Of a DNA stretch of 64,000 bases, positions 26,463-34,576 are shown in pieces; the first letter of the stretch is position 1; every line of letters starts with the position of its first letter. Both the position numbers and the translations under genes were made by a program. The stretch is from the NCBI GenBank assembly GCA_002101905.1, contig LQPU01000061.1, forward strand, positions 58,030 through 122,029, read 5' to 3'. The stretch comes from Mycobacterium shimoidei (GTDB lineage: Bacteria; Actinomycetota; Actinomycetes; Mycobacteriales; Mycobacteriaceae). Below the pieces are notes generated by a model, which was given only the letters and a program-made list of their open reading frames with translations, made no database searches and was not told where the DNA came from.

Positions 26463-27487
26463 CGGCCTGCCCTACCGGCCACCGCGGCCCGGGCCACCGC
26501 ATTGACCACGAAGGTCAGCAGGAAAAGCACCAGTCCGGCGGCAATGTACGCCCCGGCCTTGTATTGGTCGTTGAACTCCAGCGCGGTGGCCGCGATCTTG
26601 GTGGCAAAGGTGTAGCCACCGTCGAACAGCGACCAGCCGAACGCTGATTGGGTGCCGCGCAAAATGATCAGCAGCGCCACGGTCTCCCCCAGCGCGCGGC
26701 CCAGACCGAGCATCGCACCGCTGATGTAGCCGGAACGCCCGAACGGCAGCACCGTCGTCTTGACCACTTCCCAGCGGGTCGCGCCGAGCGCCAGCGCGGC
26801 CTCGATGTGCGCTTGCGGGGTCTGGGCGAACACCTCCCGGGTGACCGCGGTGATGATCGGCAAGATCATCACCGCCAGCACGATCCCGGCGGTGAAGATG
26901 GTGCCACCGCCGGCCACCGACACATTGCCGTGGGCGAACAAAAAGCACCAGCCCAAGTGGTGGTTGAGCCACGTAGCGATCGGCCGCAAGCGCGGCGCCA
27001 GCACGTACAGGCCCCACACGCCGTAGATGATCGACGGCACCGCCGCGAGCAGATCGACCATGTAGGCCAGCGGCGCCGCCAGCCGTCGCGGCGCGTATTG
27101 GGTGAGGCAAATGGCGATGCCCAATGCCACCGGCATGGCGAGGATCAGCGCGACCAACGCGACGAACACCGTCACCTGCGCCAGATCGGCGATGCCGAAG
27201 TGCATCGCGGAGTTGTCGGTGGTGATCCAGTTGCCGCCGTAGGTGAAAAAATTCTCCTTGTTGCGTTCCAACGCCGGGATGGCCCGCCACAGCAAAAACA
27301 CCCCGATCGCGGCGACGAGCAGCACGAGCAGAAACCCCGACCCCTCGGCCACGCCACGAAACAGTCGATCCATCAGCAGCCCCGCCGTCCCGCGCCGCCG
27401 CGGGATGGGGGATGCGGACAACGGTCGGCGAACGGGCGTGGGGATGAGGTCACCCGAGCCTGTCTCGGACGGATTCGGCGTCGTCAC
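26459..27487 (-). CDS. pstC: Phosphate ABC transporter permease PstC
   Basis: A 342-residue permease; cytoplasmic Pro/Arg-rich N-terminus, then about six membrane helices, EAA loop near 'IEAALALGATRWEVVKTTVLP'. GTG start 26 bases after pstS. Coupled to pstA by ATGA overlap. Confidence 0.96.
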   Translation of the reverse strand: MTTPNPSETGSGDLIPTPVRRPLSASPIPRRRGTAGLLMDRLFRGVAEGSGFLLVLLVAAIGVFLLWRAIPALERNKENFFTYGGNWITTDNSAMHFGIADLAQVTVFVALVALILAMPVALGIAICLTQYAPRRLAAPLAYMVDLLAAVPSIIYGVWGLYVLAPRLRPIATWLNHHLGWCFLFAHGNVSVAGGGTIFTAGIVLAVMILPIITAVTREVFAQTPQAHIEAALALGATRWEVVKTTVLPFGRSGYISGAMLGLGRALGETVALLIILRGTQSAFGWSLFDGGYTFATKIAATALEFNDQYKAGAYIAAGLVLFLLTFVVNAVARAAVAGRAGR

Positions 27488-27513
27488 GGAAGTCCCAATC
27501 GTCGCTGCATCAA

Positions 27514-28623
27514 TCAGTCAAGCGCATTGATCGCCGCGATGAGACGCTCCCTGAACACATCCGGCAACGGGACGTAGCCGGCGGCGGAAAGACGCTCTTG
27601 GCCGTACTCGGCGGCGGTGGCCAGAAATGCCTTGACCGCCTTGCCGGTAGCCGGGTCAGCGCTCTTGGAGCACACGATCTCGTAGGTCGCCAGCACCAAC
27701 GGGTAAGCGCCGGGCTCTTTGGTGCCGTAAATCGAGTCGAGGTCCAGCTTCAGGTCGTTGCCGGTGCCGACGTACTTGGCGTTGTCGATCGCGTTGCGGG
27801 CCGCGTCGTCGGTGAGCGCGACGGGACCACCGCCGCCGTCGATCTGCGCATACGGAATGCCGGCGGGTTCAGCCGAACTCTTCTCGACGTACGCGATGCC
27901 ACCGGGCGTGGTCTTGACGGCCTGCACCACACCGGCGGACTTCTGCGAGCCTTCGCCCGCGCCACCCTGGAACTCGGTGCCGGCGCCTTTGGTCCAGCTT
28001 TGCGGAGCCGCCGCGGCCAGGTACTGCTGAAAGTTGTCGGTGGTGCCCGAGGAGTCCGACCGGTAGATCGGTGCGATCTCGGTGTCGGGGAGGGCCACCC
28101 CGTGATTGAGCGCCGCGATCTGCGGATCGTTCCACTTGGTGATGACCCCGGTGAAGATCTTGGCCAGCACGTCGGCGTTGACGACCAAGGGGTTGACGCC
28201 GTCGAGGTGGTAGATCACCGCTACCGGTGCGAACACCAGCGGGAGATGCCATGCGGGATTACCGCCGCAGCGCTTGACCGCCGAGTCGGCCTGGCTGCGG
28301 CTCAACGGCGAGTCCGAGCCGGCGAAATCGACACGGCCGGCGACGAACTGCTCACGCCCGGCAGCCGACCCGGTCGGGTTGTACGAGACGTTCTTGTGCG
28401 GACACATGCGGCCCCAGGCTTGATTGAACAACGCGATGGCGATTTGCTGAGCGGTCGACCCCTCACCGGTCAGCGAGTCTTTGCCGGCGCAGGCCTCCTC
28501 GCCGGCCGGTATCTCGGCCGCGTCCAGGTTGTCGTCCGTGCCGCAGCCGGCCACCCCTGGGACCGTGATCGCCGCCGTCGAAATCAACGCGACAACGACC
28601 TTGCTCACCCTATTCAGCGCCAC
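27514..28623 (-). CDS. pstS: Phosphate-binding lipoprotein PstS
   Basis: A periplasmic phosphate receptor anchored as a lipoprotein: signal peptide ending in the lipobox 'GVAGC', then phosphate-site segments 'GEGSTAQQ', 'NPTGSAAGREQF', 'DFAGSDSPLS' and 'YRSDSSGTTDNFQQYL'. The GTG at 28623 gives 369 residues, the normal size; a GTG at 28656 would add 11 residues with extra basic charge and is possible. First gene of pstSCAB, preceded by a PHO-box-like direct repeat at 28733-28748. M. tuberculosis keeps its pstS copies elsewhere, so this intact operon beside mshD is a point of difference. Confidence 0.95.
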   Translation of the reverse strand: MALNRVSKVVVALISTAAITVPGVAGCGTDDNLDAAEIPAGEEACAGKDSLTGEGSTAQQIAIALFNQAWGRMCPHKNVSYNPTGSAAGREQFVAGRVDFAGSDSPLSRSQADSAVKRCGGNPAWHLPLVFAPVAVIYHLDGVNPLVVNADVLAKIFTGVITKWNDPQIAALNHGVALPDTEIAPIYRSDSSGTTDNFQQYLAAAAPQSWTKGAGTEFQGGAGEGSQKSAGVVQAVKTTPGGIAYVEKSSAEPAGIPYAQIDGGGGPVALTDDAARNAIDNAKYVGTGNDLKLDLDSIYGTKEPGAYPLVLATYEIVCSKSADPATGKAVKAFLATAAEYGQERLSAAGYVPLPDVFRERLIAAINALD

Positions 28624-28732
28624 CGATCTCGCTTTCCCAATCGCCTTCTCCGCCACTGAAAAAGCCCCGCTGCGAGCGTGCCCGGGCGCACGGACCGTAT
28701 GCGCTGGCGGTAGACAGCATCCGCATGGGACG

Positions 28733-28748
28733 TTAACGCCCGCTGAAC
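28733..28748 (-). promoter_or_regulatory. PHO-box-like direct repeat upstream of pstS
   Basis: Read on the minus strand, GTTCA and GTTAA are spaced 11 bases apart (GTTCA-N6-GTTAA), the period and sequence expected of PhoB/RegX3 binding sites. The site lies just downstream of the mshD stop and 110 to 125 bases before the pstS start. Phosphate-starvation control by SenX3-RegX3 is the likely meaning. Confidence 0.5.
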
Positions 28749-28751
28749 AGC

Positions 28752-29645
28752 TCACGCAACACTTGCCGCGTAAGCGGTGTCGACGCTGTGCTGGACAAAG
28801 CCCAAATTCCGATAGGTCCGCAGCGCGGCGGTGTTGTCCGACTCCACGTAGAGCATCACCGTGGGGTCGGTCGCGGCGGACAGTCGCCGCGCCAGGTACG
28901 CAACGCCCACCGAGGTCAGCAGCGCACCCAAGCCACGACCCTGAGCCGACGGATCCACACCGACGATGTAGACCTCGCCCAAGTCGTGAGAGTGCACCTT
29001 GGTCCAATGAAAGCCCAACAGGCGCCCGGTCGGCTCGTCGAAGGCCAAAAACAATCCATCGGGGTCGAACCACGGCTCGCTGCGGCGCTCGTCCAGATCG
29101 GCTTGCGTCCAGCCGCCTTGTTCCGGGTGCTCGGCGAATGCGGCGTTGTTGACCCGCAGCAGTTCGGCGTCATCAGCAGGTCCGGTGTAAGTGCGCAGGC
29201 GCAACCCGGCAGGCAGCGCCGGTTCTTCGACGTCGCTGAGATCGCGCCGCATCTGGATGAGTTCGCGAACGGGCACCAGCTCCAGAGCCGATGCGGTCGC
29301 CCGCGCCGCCTCCAACGTTCCATGCGCCCAAAATCGGTTTCGCCCTTCGGTTTTCGCTAACGCGGCACGTATCATCTCCGAGCCGATGCCGCGTCGGCGT
29401 GCCTGCGGATGAACCACGAGCTCCGCCATGCCCGGCGTTTCGTCCTGCGGTGCAGTGAGATTCAGATAACCGACGACGGTCTCGGCGGCATCCTTGACCA
29501 CCAAATGGTGGGTCCGTTGATGACCGAGCTCTCTGAGTACTTGCTCGCCGACCGGGGCTACTCCATCGAAATCGGTTGCCGCCCTGACTAGCTCACGCAC
29601 CTGCCGCTGCTCGTCCCCGGTCAGCTTCGCACGCCAGCTTGTCAC
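28752..29645 (-). CDS. mshD: Mycothiol synthase MshD
   Basis: A 297-residue enzyme with two GNAT acetyltransferase domains; it acetylates Cys-GlcN-Ins with acetyl-CoA in the last step of mycothiol synthesis. Seen: acetyl-CoA loops 'ELVVHPQARRRGIGSEM' in the first domain and 'YIVGVDPSAQGRGLGALL' in the second. The GTG start overlaps the glnR stop (GTGA). It is slightly shorter than the M. tuberculosis protein, mostly in loop regions. Cytoplasmic. Confidence 0.95.
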   Translation of the reverse strand: MTSWRAKLTGDEQRQVRELVRAATDFDGVAPVGEQVLRELGHQRTHHLVVKDAAETVVGYLNLTAPQDETPGMAELVVHPQARRRGIGSEMIRAALAKTEGRNRFWAHGTLEAARATASALELVPVRELIQMRRDLSDVEEPALPAGLRLRTYTGPADDAELLRVNNAAFAEHPEQGGWTQADLDERRSEPWFDPDGLFLAFDEPTGRLLGFHWTKVHSHDLGEVYIVGVDPSAQGRGLGALLTSVGVAYLARRLSAATDPTVMLYVESDNTAALRTYRNLGFVQHSVDTAYAASVA

Positions 29646-30403
29646 TGGGTGCGCAATGGGTCGACCAGCGTGTCTTCGTTCGTTTCCAGATCGGATTCGT
29701 CCTCGTCGGACGAGTCAGGCGCCGGTGGCCTGCCGCGGGCCGGCCGGACCGCCTTGTACCCCACGTTGCGCACGGTGCCGATCAACGATTCGTGCTCCGG
29801 TCCGAGCTTTGCCCGCAGCCGTCGCACATGCACGTCGACGGTCCGGGTGCCGCCGAAAAAGTCGTACCCCCACACCTCGTGCAGCAGCTGCGCGCGGGTG
29901 AACACCCGCCCGGCATGCTGCGCCAGGTACTTCAGCAACTCGAATTCCTTATAGGTGAGGTCCAGCGGACGCCCGCGCAGCCGCGCGGTGTAGGTGCCTT
30001 CGTCGATGACCAGCTCACCCAGGCTGATCTTGCCCGCACTCTCTTGGTCGGCGGGTCCCCCGCGACGGCCGACCAGCAGCCGCAGCCGCGCGTCGATCTC
30101 GCCGGGGCCGGTGTTCGGCAGCAAGATGTCGTCGAGTCCCCAGTCGGGGTTGACCGCCACCAGCCCGCCTTCACTCACCACCGCCACGACCGGGATCGAC
30201 CGGCCCGTCGTGCCCAGCAACCGGCACAGCCCCCGCGCCGCAGGCAGATCGTTGCGCGCATCGACCAGCACGACGTCCGCGCTGCCGGCTTCCAGCAGCG
30301 ACGACACGTCGGCAGGCGCTGTTCGCACGCTGTGGGCGAGCAGCGACAACGACGGCAGGACCGAGTCTGAATTCGGGTCCGCGGTCAGCAGCAGTAGATC
30401 CAA
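29642..30403 (-). CDS. glnR: GlnR-type orphan response regulator
   Basis: A 253-residue OmpR-family protein (Rv0818 homologue): receiver domain with 'DVVLVDARND', then a winged helix with 'LDLTYKEFELLKYLAQHAGRV' and 'GGTRTVDVHVRRLRAKLGPE'. No kinase gene is adjacent, as usual for GlnR, which controls nitrogen assimilation genes and acts through an atypical unphosphorylated receiver. TTG start. The C-terminal tail is acidic and low in complexity. It is the first gene of a glnR-mshD operon. Confidence 0.93.
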   Translation of the reverse strand: MDLLLLTADPNSDSVLPSLSLLAHSVRTAPADVSSLLEAGSADVVLVDARNDLPAARGLCRLLGTTGRSIPVVAVVSEGGLVAVNPDWGLDDILLPNTGPGEIDARLRLLVGRRGGPADQESAGKISLGELVIDEGTYTARLRGRPLDLTYKEFELLKYLAQHAGRVFTRAQLLHEVWGYDFFGGTRTVDVHVRRLRAKLGPEHESLIGTVRNVGYKAVRPARGRPPAPDSSDEDESDLETNEDTLVDPLRTQ

Positions 30404-30550
30404 ACGAGCCCCTCCGGCGTCATGGGAAAGGGTCTCCCAGAGTCAGGCGAAATGTCTAGTTAGCGGCCAGGTCATTTAACGATAACGTGCCACCTGGTGT
30501 TTCGCCCGGCGACGCTGCAGACGCAGCGCAGTGCGGTGGTGGGCGACAAT

Positions 30551-31363
30551 ATGCGGATGCGCAGGGTGTTCGTCGCGGCGGCGGCGATCGGGGTCGTCGT
30601 CGCCGCGGTGGTCTTCGGCGCGATCGGGGTGGACTTCGGCACCACGATCTATGCCGAATACCGGCTGTCGCGCACACTGCGCGACACCGCGCAGCTGGGG
30701 TCGGACCCGTTTGTCGCGATCCTGGGTTTCCCGGTGATTCCACAGGCCATGCGGCGCCACTACGACGAGCTGGAGATCAAGGCCAACGCCGTCGACCATC
30801 CCAGGGTGGGCAAGGCCACCTTGGAAGCCACCATGCACTCCATCGGGCTGAATGACGCGTCCTGGCTGATCCGGCCGGACGCGAAGCTCCCGGTCGGCAA
30901 ACTGGAGAGCCGTATCATCATCGACTCGACGCATCTGGGTCGGTATATGGGCATCACCGATTTGATGGTCGAGGCGCCACCGCAGGAGACCAACGACAAC
31001 ACCGGCGGCACCACCGAATCGGGTATTTCCGGCAACCGTGGGCTGGTGTTCACCGGCACTCCGAAATCGGCCCAGTTCAACAAGCGGGTCAGCGTCGCGG
31101 TGGATCTGTCCGTCGCCGGCGAGGACCGCACGACGCTGGTGTTCACTCCGACCGGTGTGCTGACCGGGCCCAACACCGCCAACCAGAAGGTGCCCGAGGA
31201 CAAGCGCGCCGCGGTCCTCGCCGCGTTCCACCAGCAGCTGCCCGACCAGCGGCTCCCGTTTCGGGTGGCGCCGACCAGCATGGGCGTGCGCGGCTCGGAC
31301 GTCATCATCGAAGGCATCACCGAGGGAGTAACGATCACCCTCGAGGAGTTCAACCGATCATGA
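30551..31363 (+). CDS. lmeA: LmeA-like periplasmic lipid-binding protein (DUF2993)
   Basis: A 270-residue protein homologous to Rv0817c/LmeA, which supports mannan chain elongation of lipomannan in the periplasm and binds phospholipid. An N-terminal signal anchor at residues about 5-25 is followed by the beta-rich DUF2993 domain ('LEIKANAVDHPRV', 'LMVEAPPQE', 'VDLSVAGEDRTTLVF'). ATG 30551 is used because the upstream in-frame region adds no signal-like sequence. It overlaps thiX by ATGA. Confidence 0.88.
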   Translation: MRMRRVFVAAAAIGVVVAAVVFGAIGVDFGTTIYAEYRLSRTLRDTAQLGSDPFVAILGFPVIPQAMRRHYDELEIKANAVDHPRVGKATLEATMHSIGLNDASWLIRPDAKLPVGKLESRIIIDSTHLGRYMGITDLMVEAPPQETNDNTGGTTESGISGNRGLVFTGTPKSAQFNKRVSVAVDLSVAGEDRTTLVFTPTGVLTGPNTANQKVPEDKRAAVLAAFHQQLPDQRLPFRVAPTSMGVRGSDVIIEGITEGVTITLEEFNRS

Positions 31364-31770
31364 CTACTGCGCTGGTGGCAGTGCCGGCCGCGCTGGCATT
31401 CGCAGCCGCCCTCGGATGGCTGCTGACCCGCCGCGCCGGGGTCGTCCGGAGCATCGACCCGACGACCGGCCCCGACATCAGCGACCTCGGCTTGTCGCCG
31501 GATGGTCCGACCGTGGTGCACTTCAGCGCGCCGTGGTGCGCGCCGTGCGAACGAGTGCGCCGCGTGGTCAGCCAGGTCTGCAGCGACCTTGGCGGGGTTG
31601 CGCACGTGGAGATCGACATGGACGCGAACCCGGCTGCGGCACGCCGTTTTTCGGTGATGTCGCTGCCGACGACGTTCGTCTTCGACCGGGACGGCCAGCA
31701 GCGTTTCCGTGCCACCGGTGTTCTCAGAGCCGACGACCTGCGCCTGGCGCTGGCACCGCTGTTGGCTTGA
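31360..31770 (+). CDS. thiX: Membrane-anchored thioredoxin ThiX
   Basis: A 136-residue thioredoxin-fold protein (Rv0816c homologue): N-terminal membrane helix (about residues 4-22), active site 'WCAPC' (C60, C63) and the cis-Pro loop 'MSLPTTFVF'. It probably reduces disulfides at the membrane. Coupled to lmeA and immediately upstream of the sulfur-transfer operon. Confidence 0.9.
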   Translation: MTTALVAVPAALAFAAALGWLLTRRAGVVRSIDPTTGPDISDLGLSPDGPTVVHFSAPWCAPCERVRRVVSQVCSDLGGVAHVEIDMDANPAAARRFSVMSLPTTFVFDRDGQQRFRATGVLRADDLRLALAPLLA

Positions 31771-31786
31771 GCATCGCAACATTAGG

Positions 31787-31792
31787 TAAGCT
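31787..31792 (+). promoter_or_regulatory. -10 box of a leaderless transcript for the cysteine leader ORF
   Basis: TAAGCT fits the TANNNT consensus and ends 7 bases before the GTG at 31800, so the transcript should start at or next to the start codon. This spacing is the signature of mycobacterial leaderless genes. Confidence 0.6.
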
Positions 31793-31799
31793 GTCCGAC

Positions 31800-31889
31800 G
31801 TGTTAGCCCGCCTCGAGCTTGTGCTCACCAAGCGTCGCGCAGTCGATCTGTGCCGTACCGCGGGCTGCTGCTGTTGTTGTAGCTGCTGA
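31800..31889 (+). CDS. Cysteine-rich leader peptide (cysteine-responsive attenuator uORF)
   Basis: A 29-codon ORF from GTG 31800 ending in a run of five consecutive Cys codons, then Ser-Cys-stop; the middle reads 'LTKRRAVDLCRTAG'. It matches the actinobacterial leader peptide that in mycobacteria senses charged tRNA-Cys: ribosomes stalled on the Cys codons expose the downstream operon. The operon that follows (DUF4395, cysA2, sseC) is a sulfur-transfer set, as expected. Leaderless promoter just upstream. Confidence 0.85.
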   Translation: MLARLELVLTKRRAVDLCRTAGCCCCCSC

Positions 31890-31970
31890 GTAGCGCCGTC
31901 TCGCGCCGCTCTCGGAGCAGCCATTTCGGCGTGCCTCCACCCCTTCCGTTTGTCAAACAGGAGCAGCTAT

Positions 31971-32468
31971 ATGTCCAGAACTTCACCGGAAACCACCGCA
32001 AGCGCCCAAGTGGACGTCCGCGGTCCGCGGTTCGTCGCCTGGGTCACCACCGCGGTGCTGGTGAGCACGCTGATCGTCGCGGGATTCAATGTGCCGGCCG
32101 CCGCCGTCATCCTCGGCGCGCAGGCCTTGGTCTTCGCGATCGGCGCCTGGGCGGGGCCGCGCCGCCACCCCTATGGTGTGATCTTCGCCTCCCTCGTTGC
32201 GCCGCGGCTGGGTCCGGTCTCCGAGCGCGAGCCCGCGCCCCCGCTGAAGTTCGCGCAGCTGCTGGGATTCGTGTTCGCCGCGGTCGGGGTGGCCGGGTTC
32301 GCCGCCGGCGTCGCGCTGCTGGGAATCGTCGCCACCGCCGCCGCCTTGAGCGCGGCCTTCCTCAACGCAGCCTTCGGCATCTGCCTGGGCTGTCAGCTCT
32401 ACCCGCTCGTCGCGCATCTGCGTAATCAACCGAAAGGATCGACACCATGGCACGCTCAGACGTCCTAG
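31971..32468 (+). CDS. DUF4395 membrane protein
   Basis: A 165-residue integral membrane protein with about four hydrophobic helices and a 'CLGCQLYPL' motif near the end, a CxxC pair that could be redox-active or handle sulfur. ATG 31971 is supported by AGGAG 7 bases upstream. It overlaps the cysA2 start by 22 bases. It sits first after the Cys leader, so it is probably part of a cysteine-controlled sulfur relay; the exact role is unknown. Confidence 0.85.
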   Translation: MSRTSPETTASAQVDVRGPRFVAWVTTAVLVSTLIVAGFNVPAAAVILGAQALVFAIGAWAGPRRHPYGVIFASLVAPRLGPVSEREPAPPLKFAQLLGFVFAAVGVAGFAAGVALLGIVATAAALSAAFLNAAFGICLGCQLYPLVAHLRNQPKGSTPWHAQTS

Positions 32469-33280
32469 TCTCCGCCGACTGGGCCGAGAGCAATCTCGAC
32501 ACACCTGGGGTCGTCTTCGTCGAGGTCGATGAGGACACCAGCGCCTACGACACCGGCCACATCGCCGGGGCCGTGAAACTGGATTGGCGCACCGACCTGC
32601 AGGACCCGGTTCGGCGTGACTTCGTCGACGCGCAGCAATTCTCCAAGCTGCTGAGTGACCGCGGCATCTCCAACGACGACACCGTGGTGCTCTACGGCGG
32701 CAACAACAACTGGTTCGCCGCGTACGCCTACTGGTACTTCAAGCTGTACGGCCACGAGAAGGTCAAGCTGCTCGACGGCGGCCGCAAGAAGTGGGAGCTG
32801 GACGGCCGTCCGCTGTCCACCGAGAAGGTGAGTCGGCCGGCGACCAGCTACACCGCAAAGCAGCCCGACAACAGCATCCGGGCGTTCCGCGACGAGGTCA
32901 TCGAGGCCATCGGCGCCAAGAACCTGGTCGACGTGCGCTCCCCCGATGAGTTCTCCGGCAAGATCCTGGCGCCTGCGCACCTGCCGCAGGAACAAAGCCA
33001 GCGGCCCGGTCACATCCCCGGCGCGATCAACGTGCCGTGGAGCAAAGCCGCCAACGAGGACGGCACCTTCAAGTCCGACGAGGAGCTGGCCAAGCTGTAT
33101 GCCGACGCCGGCCTGGACGGATCGAAGGAGACCATCGCCTATTGCCGGATCGGTGAGCGCTCGTCGCACACCTGGTTTGTGTTGCACGAGTTGCTCGGAC
33201 ATCAGAACGTCAAGAACTACGACGGCAGTTGGACGGAATACGGCTCCCTGGTGGGGGCCCCGATCGAGTTGGGAAACTGA
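32447..33280 (+). CDS. cysA2: Thiosulfate sulfurtransferase (rhodanese) CysA2-like
   Basis: A 277-residue two-domain rhodanese, homologue of Rv0815c/Rv3117. The second domain carries the active-site loop 'AYCRIGERSS' with the persulfide Cys C233; the first domain lacks it, as in rhodaneses. It transfers sulfane sulfur to acceptors such as SseC-linked pathways. Starts within the DUF4395 gene and is followed by sseC after 1 base. Confidence 0.95.
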   Translation: MARSDVLVSADWAESNLDTPGVVFVEVDEDTSAYDTGHIAGAVKLDWRTDLQDPVRRDFVDAQQFSKLLSDRGISNDDTVVLYGGNNNWFAAYAYWYFKLYGHEKVKLLDGGRKKWELDGRPLSTEKVSRPATSYTAKQPDNSIRAFRDEVIEAIGAKNLVDVRSPDEFSGKILAPAHLPQEQSQRPGHIPGAINVPWSKAANEDGTFKSDEELAKLYADAGLDGSKETIAYCRIGERSSHTWFVLHELLGHQNVKNYDGSWTEYGSLVGAPIELGN

Positions 33281-33281
33281 C

Positions 33282-33584
33282 ATGTGCTCTGCACCGAAAC
33301 AAGGACAGACGTTGCCGGCCAGCGTCGACTTGGAGAAGGAAACGGTGATCACCGGCCGGGTCGTGGACGGGTCCGGCCAGGCGGTCGGCGGCGCGTTCGT
33401 GCGCCTGCTGGACTCCTCCGACGAGTTCACCGCCGAGGTCGTCGCGTCGGCGACCGGTGACTTCCGGTTCTTCGCCGCACCCGGATCCTGGACAGTGCGT
33501 GCGCTGTCGGCGGCCGGTAACGGTGACGCCGTGGTGTCCCCGTCGGGTGCGGGTATCCACGAGGTCGACGTCAAGATCGCCTGA
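33282..33584 (+). CDS. sseC: SseC-like protein (DUF1416)
   Basis: A 100-residue beta-rich protein (Rv0814c homologue) starting 'MCSAPKQGQTLPASVDLEKE', with the Cys at position 2 conserved in the family. It accompanies cysA2 throughout mycobacteria and is thought to take part in sulfur transfer, though its reaction is not known. One-base gap to cysA2; last gene of the Cys-controlled operon. Confidence 0.92.
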   Translation: MCSAPKQGQTLPASVDLEKETVITGRVVDGSGQAVGGAFVRLLDSSDEFTAEVVASATGDFRFFAAPGSWTVRALSAAGNGDAVVSPSGAGIHEVDVKIA

Positions 33585-33642
33585 CCCGGCTTCTCCGGCT
33601 TTCCGGCGAGGCCGCCTGGGGATAGCCCGGCGATCGAAGAAC

Positions 33643-33648
33643 TACACT
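33643..33648 (+). promoter_or_regulatory. -10 box of a leaderless transcript
   Basis: TACACT matches TANNNT and ends 7 bases before GTG 33656, the start of a conserved 32-residue membrane protein. Its mRNA should therefore begin at the start codon. Confidence 0.55.
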
Positions 33649-33655
33649 CGTTGCC

Positions 33656-33754
33656 GTGGTGCTGTTCTTCGAGATCATGCTGGTTACGGCCGTCGTGGTC
33701 ATCACCTGGTTCGCCCTGTACGTGCTGTATCGGCTGATCACCGACGAGTCGTGA
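33656..33754 (+). CDS. Small single-pass membrane protein (32 residues)
   Basis: Starts GTG-GTG and encodes a hydrophobic helix 'LVTAVVVITWFALYVLYRLI' flanked by acidic ends. I recognise this kind of tiny membrane protein beside Rv0813c in other mycobacteria. Its stop overlaps the GTG of the nitrobindin-like gene (GTGA), and a leaderless promoter precedes it, so the two form an operon. Function unknown. Confidence 0.7.
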   Translation: MVLFFEIMLVTAVVVITWFALYVLYRLITDES

Positions 33755-34383
33755 CCGGGCCCGCGGACCGCGCGGTCGCGGCAGCCGCTGAACGCGCCAA
33801 GGTGACGGGTTCGCGCAACATCCCGACGTTCGACGACCTGCCGATCCCCGCCGATACCGCCAACCTGCGCGAGGGCGCCAACCTGCATGACGCGCTGCTG
33901 GCGCTGTTGCCGTTGGTCGGGGTATGGCGCGGGGAGGGCGAGGGCCGCGGCGCTCACGGCGACTACCGGTTCGGCCAGCAGATCGTGGTCTCACACGATG
34001 GCGGCGACTACCTGAACTGGGAAGCCAGGTCCTGGCGGTTGACCGACTCAGGCGACTACGACGGGCACGACCTTCGGGAAGCCGGCTTCTGGCGCTTCGT
34101 CAACGACCCCAACGATCCCACCGAGTCGCAGGCCATCGAGCTGATGCTGGCGCATTCGGCCGGCTACGTCGAGCTGTTCTACGGACAGCCGCGCACCCAG
34201 TCGTCGTGGGAATTGGTCACCGATGCCCTGGCGCGCAGTAAATCCGGTGCGCTAGTCGGCGGGGCCAAACGGCTCTACGGCATCGTCGAAGGCGGCGACC
34301 TCGCCTACGTCGAAGAACGGGTGGATCCCGACGGCGGACTGGTCCCGCATTTGTCTGCCCGACTTTCCCGCTTCGCGGGCTAG
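33751..34383 (+). CDS. Nitrobindin-like heme/fatty-acid binding beta-barrel protein (Rv0813c-like)
   Basis: A 210-residue protein of the THAP4/nitrobindin family. Seen: 'LLPLVGVWRGEGEGRG', containing the family signature GxWxGxG, followed by a beta-barrel; His residues toward the C-terminus ('LVPHLSARLSRF') are likely heme ligands. Such proteins bind ferric heme and can isomerise peroxynitrite. GTG 33751 overlaps the small membrane protein gene. Followed by strong hairpins. Confidence 0.9.
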   Translation: MTGPADRAVAAAAERAKVTGSRNIPTFDDLPIPADTANLREGANLHDALLALLPLVGVWRGEGEGRGAHGDYRFGQQIVVSHDGGDYLNWEARSWRLTDSGDYDGHDLREAGFWRFVNDPNDPTESQAIELMLAHSAGYVELFYGQPRTQSSWELVTDALARSKSGALVGGAKRLYGIVEGGDLAYVEERVDPDGGLVPHLSARLSRFAG

Positions 34384-34390
34384 CAATTCT

Positions 34391-34453
34391 CGTTGACTCT
34401 GCGGCTACCACGGAGTCTTCTCGAACTTTTGCCTGGTAGGTGCAGAGTCAACG
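34391..34453 (+). terminator. Long hairpin, probable terminator of the nitrobindin operon
   Basis: A perfect 12-base stem (34391-34402 with 34442-34453; arm GTTGACTCTGC) continues after a 2-by-2 interior loop into six more pairs (34405-34410 with 34434-34439). It begins 7 bases after the stop codon. There is no U-tract, as is usual in mycobacteria. Confidence 0.6.
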
Positions 34454-34468
34454 CCGACAGATATGAGA

Positions 34469-34519
34469 CGGCCCCCGAGCCGTAGTTCCTGGTTGGACAG
34501 ACCGGAGGCTCGGGGGCCG
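34469..34519 (-). terminator. GC-rich hairpin, probable terminator for the pabC-side transcript
   Basis: A perfect 13-base stem (34469-34481 with 34507-34519; core GGCCCCCGAGCC) and a 25-base loop. It lies downstream of the minus-strand Shine-Dalgarno/tiny ORF, so it would end that transcript; it could act in both directions. Confidence 0.6.
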
Positions 34520-34576
34520 GGTGGCTGCGGGGAATTCGCCAGCAGATGCTGCCGGTTCTTTCCAGCCTGGCGCTGC

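Noticed and set aside
26648..27577. 309-codon plus-strand frame opposite pstC
   Set aside because: Shadow of pstC; composition is Gln/His/Arg-rich without domains.
27514..29073. A 519-codon version of pstS reaching into mshD
   Set aside because: The lipoprotein signal peptide starts at 28623 or 28656; the longer N-terminus is antisense-like sequence overlapping mshD coding DNA.
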